Assembly: GCF_024494685.1 (NCBI RefSeq)
Contig: NZ_JANHDM010000004.1
Span: forward strand, 1-64,000
Reading direction: 5' to 3'
From: Halorubrum rubrum
GTDB taxonomy: Archaea; Halobacteriota; Halobacteria; Halobacteriales; Haloferacaceae
DNA: 64,000 bases
Below, piece after piece: positions 60,601 through 64,000 of the stretch. The notes under the pieces are model-generated. The model had not been told where the DNA came from, searched no databases, and saw only the letters and a list, made by a program, of their open reading frames with translations. A program made the translations under genes and the position numbers. Within the stretch, counting starts at the first letter, position 1. The number at the start of each line of letters is the position of its first letter.

Positions 60601-61292
60601 GTGTTGAGATAAGGTCGAAGGATGAGGCGGTCAAAAGATCGGGTGGTTCATGCCCAGTTTCGACCGCCTCAGCGGGGATAGCGGTTGTATCGAGTTAGAT
60701 TTTCTGGAGCGAGAGGCGACACCCGAATCCGCGATGAAGCTTGGTATCCGACTCCATTTGGCTGGCCTATCACTTTCGGATACTGTCTCACTTCTTGAGA
60801 ATTTGGGTGTCGCTCGTCATCGAACCACCGTTCATCGGTGGGTACAGAAAGCCGATCTACAGCCGACAGACGGTGCCAACCCGAATCACGTTGCGGTCGA
60901 TGAAACAGTGATTCAGCTCAATTCAGACCGATATTGGCTGTACGCTGCCGTCGATCCCGACACCAACCACCTGCTCCACGTTCGACTGTATCCAACGAGA
61001 ACTAACGCTATTTCCTCGATGTTTCTTTCAGAACTCCGTGAGAAAAATCAGGTTGACGACGCGGTCTTTCTCGTCGACGGTGCGCCATGGTTACACGCGG
61101 CCTGTCATCGTCACGGGCTCCGATTCCAACACATCACACATGGGAATCGGAATGCCGTAGAACGTATCTTTCAAAAAAGAAAACGGCGAAAAAAAAACCA
61201 ATTCTCAAATATGTTTAGCCATGTCGAGCCGAGTACCGCCGAAAATTGGCTACAAGCGTTCGACTTCGCATGGAATCAGCTTATCTAAACAC
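60601..61292 (+). mobile_element. IS6-family insertion sequence (692 bp)
   Basis: Terminal inverted repeats GTGTTGAGATAA (60601-60612) and TTATCTAAACAC (61281-61292) match at 11 of 12 positions. Between them lies one transposase gene in the usual IS6 layout. I see no flanking 8-bp direct repeat, which suggests that DNA beside the element was lost or recombined after insertion. Coding fragments of what may be one gene lie on both sides. Confidence 0.82.
60650..61288 (+). CDS. IS6-family transposase
   Basis: The 212-aa transposase has an N-terminal helix-turn-helix (about 35-70, LSLSDTVSLLENLGVARHRTTVHRWV) and a DDE catalytic core: aspartate in HVAVDETVIQL, aspartate in VFLVDGAPWLH and glutamate in GNRNAVERIFQKRKRR. 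Length is normal for the IS6 (ISH15-like) family. The stop lies inside the right terminal repeat. It looks intact. Confidence 0.93.
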   Translation: MPSFDRLSGDSGCIELDFLEREATPESAMKLGIRLHLAGLSLSDTVSLLENLGVARHRTTVHRWVQKADLQPTDGANPNHVAVDETVIQLNSDRYWLYAAVDPDTNHLLHVRLYPTRTNAISSMFLSELREKNQVDDAVFLVDGAPWLHAACHRHGLRFQHITHGNRNAVERIFQKRKRRKKNQFSNMFSHVEPSTAENWLQAFDFAWNQLI

Positions 61293-61441
61293 TACCAGAT
61301 ATCGAAACCGGTTCCTATTTCCCGAAGTTCGGCGTAGAAATCGATCATGATACCGAGATCGAAGTCGAATTCGAGAGTTCCTCTCGGATGGTCGCTCATA
61401 TCGACGGGCAGACGAGGTCTCTTCCACACATAGAGATATGA
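61293..61441 (+). pseudogene. 3' remnant of a polysaccharide-lyase-like gene
   Basis: The frame open from the IS end reads PDIETGSYFPKFGVEIDHDT and ends at a TGA that overlaps the ATG of the next gene (ATGA, 61438-61441). That coupling shows it was the end of a real gene. GSYFPKFGVEI resembles the C-terminal beta domain of heparinase II/III family lyases. With the fragment at 60424 it suggests one lyase gene largely removed around the IS6 insertion. Confidence 0.5.
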
Positions 61442-62547
61442 GACCGATCACACTCACCAAGAATATCTACCGAGACCTTCGAGGAAAGCAAACGACGCCC
61501 CGATCGGACGAGGAGCATCTCTCGGCGGCGATCGACTGGCTATATCGGAGCCAGGACGTAACCGAATGTGGCGGTTCCGCAGCATACTACAGCTTACTCA
61601 CCGGGTGGTCCGGGCCCTATCCCGAGACTTCGGGCTACATCGTTCCCACGTTGTATGATTATGCTGAGTACGCCGACGCACGGGAAGCGCGTACTAGAGC
61701 CGAACGAATGGCTTCTTGGCTTCTCGAAGTACAGCTCGAAAACGGTGCGTTTCCGGGTGGTGTAGACCCAGGTCCGAACGCCGATCCAAGCGTTTTCAAT
61801 ACGGGTCAAATCCTCTTCGGTCTCGTTCGGGCATACGAGGAAACCGACGAAGAGCGATACAGATCCGCAGCTATAGAGGCAGCGGATTGGTTGGTGTCTG
61901 TTCAACACCAAAATGGATACTGGGACCGTTACGATTATCGGGACGAGAGCCACTCGTACTGTTCTCGTGTCGCGTGGGCACTATTAGAGGTTGGCCGGAT
62001 ATCTGACCGTACATACGAGCCAGCGGCTAGAAACCATCTGAACTGGGTCGTATCCAGACAGACGGAGAACGGATGGTTTAGAAACGCAGGATTCTCCGAA
62101 GGGGAAACACCGTATCTCCACACCCTCGCCTACACGATTCGTGGGTTGCTTGAGAGCGGATTCGTTCTTGATGATTCGACATATATCTCCTCAGCTCGGC
62201 TCGCTGCCGATCAGCTCCGTGAGATCAGGCTCAAAGACGGCCCTCTCAAAGGAAAATACGATTCGGACTGGAATTCTAAGGCTTTCTATTGTTTACCTGG
62301 GAGTATACAAACGGCTCTCGTTTGGCTCCGTATTCATTCGAACATAGCTGAAAATGAGGAATACATAGATAGAGCTAGGGATGAAATACAGAACATCAAA
62401 ACGTATCAACGAATTAATTGTATGTCGATCGATGGAGGTATTAAGGGATCACATCCTGTTTGGGACGAATATATGCGCTTCCGTTATCCGAACTGGGCGG
62501 CAAAATTCTTTATCGACGCACTTTTGTTAATTTCTGAGAATGAATAG
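61438..62547 (+). CDS. Alpha/alpha-barrel protein of the glycan cluster
   Basis: The 369-aa protein has repeated helical hairpins with QLENGAFPGG, WLVSVQHQNGYWDRYDY and WVVSRQTENGWFRNAGF, the QxxNGxW pattern of prenyltransferase/squalene-cyclase-like and sugar-epimerase-like (alpha/alpha)6 barrels. There is no signal peptide and no DXDD cyclase motif. In glycan clusters such proteins often act on sugars, for example as lyases or epimerases. Exact activity is unknown. It is coupled to the lyase-like remnant before it. Confidence 0.7.
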   Translation: MRPITLTKNIYRDLRGKQTTPRSDEEHLSAAIDWLYRSQDVTECGGSAAYYSLLTGWSGPYPETSGYIVPTLYDYAEYADAREARTRAERMASWLLEVQLENGAFPGGVDPGPNADPSVFNTGQILFGLVRAYEETDEERYRSAAIEAADWLVSVQHQNGYWDRYDYRDESHSYCSRVAWALLEVGRISDRTYEPAARNHLNWVVSRQTENGWFRNAGFSEGETPYLHTLAYTIRGLLESGFVLDDSTYISSARLAADQLREIRLKDGPLKGKYDSDWNSKAFYCLPGSIQTALVWLRIHSNIAENEEYIDRARDEIQNIKTYQRINCMSIDGGIKGSHPVWDEYMRFRYPNWAAKFFIDALLLISENE

Positions 62548-62563
62548 TTAGAGTGAATAACAA

Positions 62564-62767
62564 ATGACGGAGATCTCGTTGGAAATACCACAAGAGCATA
62601 TCGAGTACTGTGAGCAAGTCGTTGAAACGACAGAATTCGAAACGGTTGAGGAATATTTATCTTACGTTATTGAAGAAATAGCGATCGGTGTAGACTGTCA
62701 TGAGGGCTCTCCTCATAGTATGCCGGATAACGTGTCTGATCAACTGGAGTCTCTCGGATATCTATAA
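62564..62767 (+). CDS. Small conserved-type protein, unknown function
   Basis: The 67-aa acidic protein (MTEISLEIPQEHIEYCEQVV, then FETVEEYLSYVIEEIA and a DQLESLGYL tail) resembles short haloarchaeal proteins found beside sulfatase and glycosyltransferase genes. The first half could be a ribbon-helix-helix-like fold. It starts 16 bp after the preceding gene, so it is probably in the same operon. Confidence 0.6.
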   Translation: MTEISLEIPQEHIEYCEQVVETTEFETVEEYLSYVIEEIAIGVDCHEGSPHSMPDNVSDQLESLGYL

Positions 62768-62772
62768 TTGTA

Positions 62773-63960
62773 TTATTTAGTTCGTTCAATACGGAGAGAT
62801 TCTCGATAGAATTCTTCATATTTTGATATCTGTTCATTCCAACTGAACGAACGAGCATGGTCTTGGATTTTTTGGTGCTGCCATTCCTGTGTATATGAGT
62901 TGACGATCACATTACTGATCTGTTCAATATCATCTGGTGGAACTCGATATCCTACGTGTTTGTTTGGTATTACTGGTTCTGGTACTTCTGTGGTTCCGAT
63001 CACCGGAATTCCGTGTTGCATAGCCTCAAGGAATACGAGGCCGAACGACTCGCTTCGTGTTGGAACTACGAGGAGATCTGCTTTCGAATACCATTTATCA
63101 ACATCATCGACACGCCCAGGGACAGATACAATATCTTTCACCTGCTGGTCTTTTATATACTTTTCAATCTTTTCAGTATCATCTGAACCAATAATTACTA
63201 ATTTTAGATCAGATACTTTTTTGTAACTTAGTATTGTAGCGTCAATCGTTCTATACACTCCTTTTCGTTCGGTGAACTCTCCAACGTAGAGGAGTGTGTG
63301 TTCTTCTGTTTTTTGCTCATTGTCCTGGATATTTTTATCTATATTATTGATCGAATTATATATGACTTGTGAGTGACCATCAAACGAACCTACGTGTTCT
63401 TCAACTTCACATCGAAGTTTATTGCTTACATATATCAGATGGTCACAGGCAGCATAACTTCGCTGGAGGATCGATCTATATTTTTCCGCTTTCTTTGGTT
63501 CTGAGTATGTAATTGAGTGGACACTGTGAGAGGTTGCTATTAGCGGAGTATTCTCATCAACGACGAGTGATGCCACGTAGTGGCGGAATCTCAGTTCATG
63601 AGCATGAACGACATCTGGATTCGTTTTGTGATATATACCGGTGAGAAAAATATAATAAACGATCATGTGTATTACTCTCACTACTCCGAGTGATCGGTAC
63701 GTAGTTATGATCTCCACTATGTCTGGTAGTTCTATATTTTTCAAAGACAGACCTATGGGTAAATTTCTCACAGATCGGCCTATTACTTGAAACTCTCCGT
63801 GTATATATTGTTTTCCTAAGTAGTTGTCAGCAAAAACGATCACTGAATGATCACTATCCGTTAGATGGGTCGCTAATTGCCAAACGTGAGTAGCTACACC
63901 GCCGCTTTCTTTAAACGCTCCTTTTTCTTTTGGAATTGTTCCTAACTGGAGTATATTCAT
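62773..63960 (-). CDS. Glycosyltransferase family 4
   Basis: The 395-aa GT-B enzyme shows ESGGVATHVWQLATHL and VVHAHELRFRHYVASL in the N-terminal half and LLYVGEFTERKGVYRTIDA, SVPGRVDDVDKWYSKADLLVVPTRSE and ESFGLVFLEAMQHGIPVIG in the C-terminal half, the last with the EX7E site. Base composition is far more AT-rich than the rest of the window (many AT-ending codons), and isoleucine, lysine and asparagine are frequent. That marks it as recently acquired. It is convergent with the small gene before it. Confidence 0.9.
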   Translation of the reverse strand: MNILQLGTIPKEKGAFKESGGVATHVWQLATHLTDSDHSVIVFADNYLGKQYIHGEFQVIGRSVRNLPIGLSLKNIELPDIVEIITTYRSLGVVRVIHMIVYYIFLTGIYHKTNPDVVHAHELRFRHYVASLVVDENTPLIATSHSVHSITYSEPKKAEKYRSILQRSYAACDHLIYVSNKLRCEVEEHVGSFDGHSQVIYNSINNIDKNIQDNEQKTEEHTLLYVGEFTERKGVYRTIDATILSYKKVSDLKLVIIGSDDTEKIEKYIKDQQVKDIVSVPGRVDDVDKWYSKADLLVVPTRSESFGLVFLEAMQHGIPVIGTTEVPEPVIPNKHVGYRVPPDDIEQISNVIVNSYTQEWQHQKIQDHARSFSWNEQISKYEEFYRESLRIERTK

Positions 63961-64000
63961 TGATTGTGTGTATATCCTTTTGGACTTTTACTCTTCAGTC

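Overview
The window comes from a halophilic archaeon of the class Halobacteria, most like Halorubrum. The DNA is GC-rich, the proteins are strongly acidic, and several genes have archaeal TATA boxes about 25 nt upstream of an almost leaderless start. Marker genes include halorhodopsin, a Tat-exported halocyanin-like lipoprotein, an S-layer glycoprotein with a PGF-CTERM tail, diphthine synthase, archaeal IF-2, a CDC48-type AAA ATPase, tRNA-splicing endonuclease and an SRP (7S) RNA with the conserved domain IV motif.

Layout. Positions 1-350 are the 3' end of an IS200/IS605 tnpB and its right end, followed by a gene-free stretch rich in inverted repeats. From 0.8 to 31.3 kb is mostly core genome: a CBS-domain pair, dphB, the two 2-oxoacid:ferredoxin oxidoreductase subunits, an Lrp/AsnC regulator, ileS, a PGF-CTERM surface protein, cobT, SRP RNA, trpS-endA, cdc48, nikR and a PadR regulator, uppS, nob1-PRC barrel, infB, halorhodopsin, halocyanin, and a TauE/SafE-copper P-type ATPase pair. 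From 31.5 to 45.2 kb is a surface and accessory zone: the S-layer gene, a VapBC-like pair with a palindromic operator, VanZ, an STT3-like protein lacking the usual WWDYG motif, a sugar-phosphate transferase, hyuAB and a Fic/Doc protein.

From 45.3 kb to the end is a nucleotide-sugar and glycan locus (galE-like epimerase, aglF-like nucleotidyltransferase, two GT4 glycosyltransferases, wecB, wecC, sulfatase-like hydrolase, alpha/alpha-barrel protein). It is broken up by mobile-element scars and regulatory cassettes: a TnpB-PIN chimera, a diverged duplicate of the aglF 3' end beside a two-gene winged-helix module, an htpX pseudogene, two regulator/small-membrane-protein cassettes around a CPBP protease, and an IS6-family element inside what looks like a heparinase remnant. 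Base composition turns clearly AT-rich over the last 5 kb, suggesting recent transfer.

The strongest single discovery is a 115-bp IS605-derived element at 52997-53111. It matches the right end at 236-350 with one mismatch. It sits between a TTAC target and its own TCAA end, and removing exactly 115 bp restores an 88-codon membrane-protein gene. Because TnpB guide RNAs read out of the right end into flanking DNA, the 'empty' allele would carry TTAC plus the predicted guide match, so the relic may still be maintained by a TnpB acting in trans.
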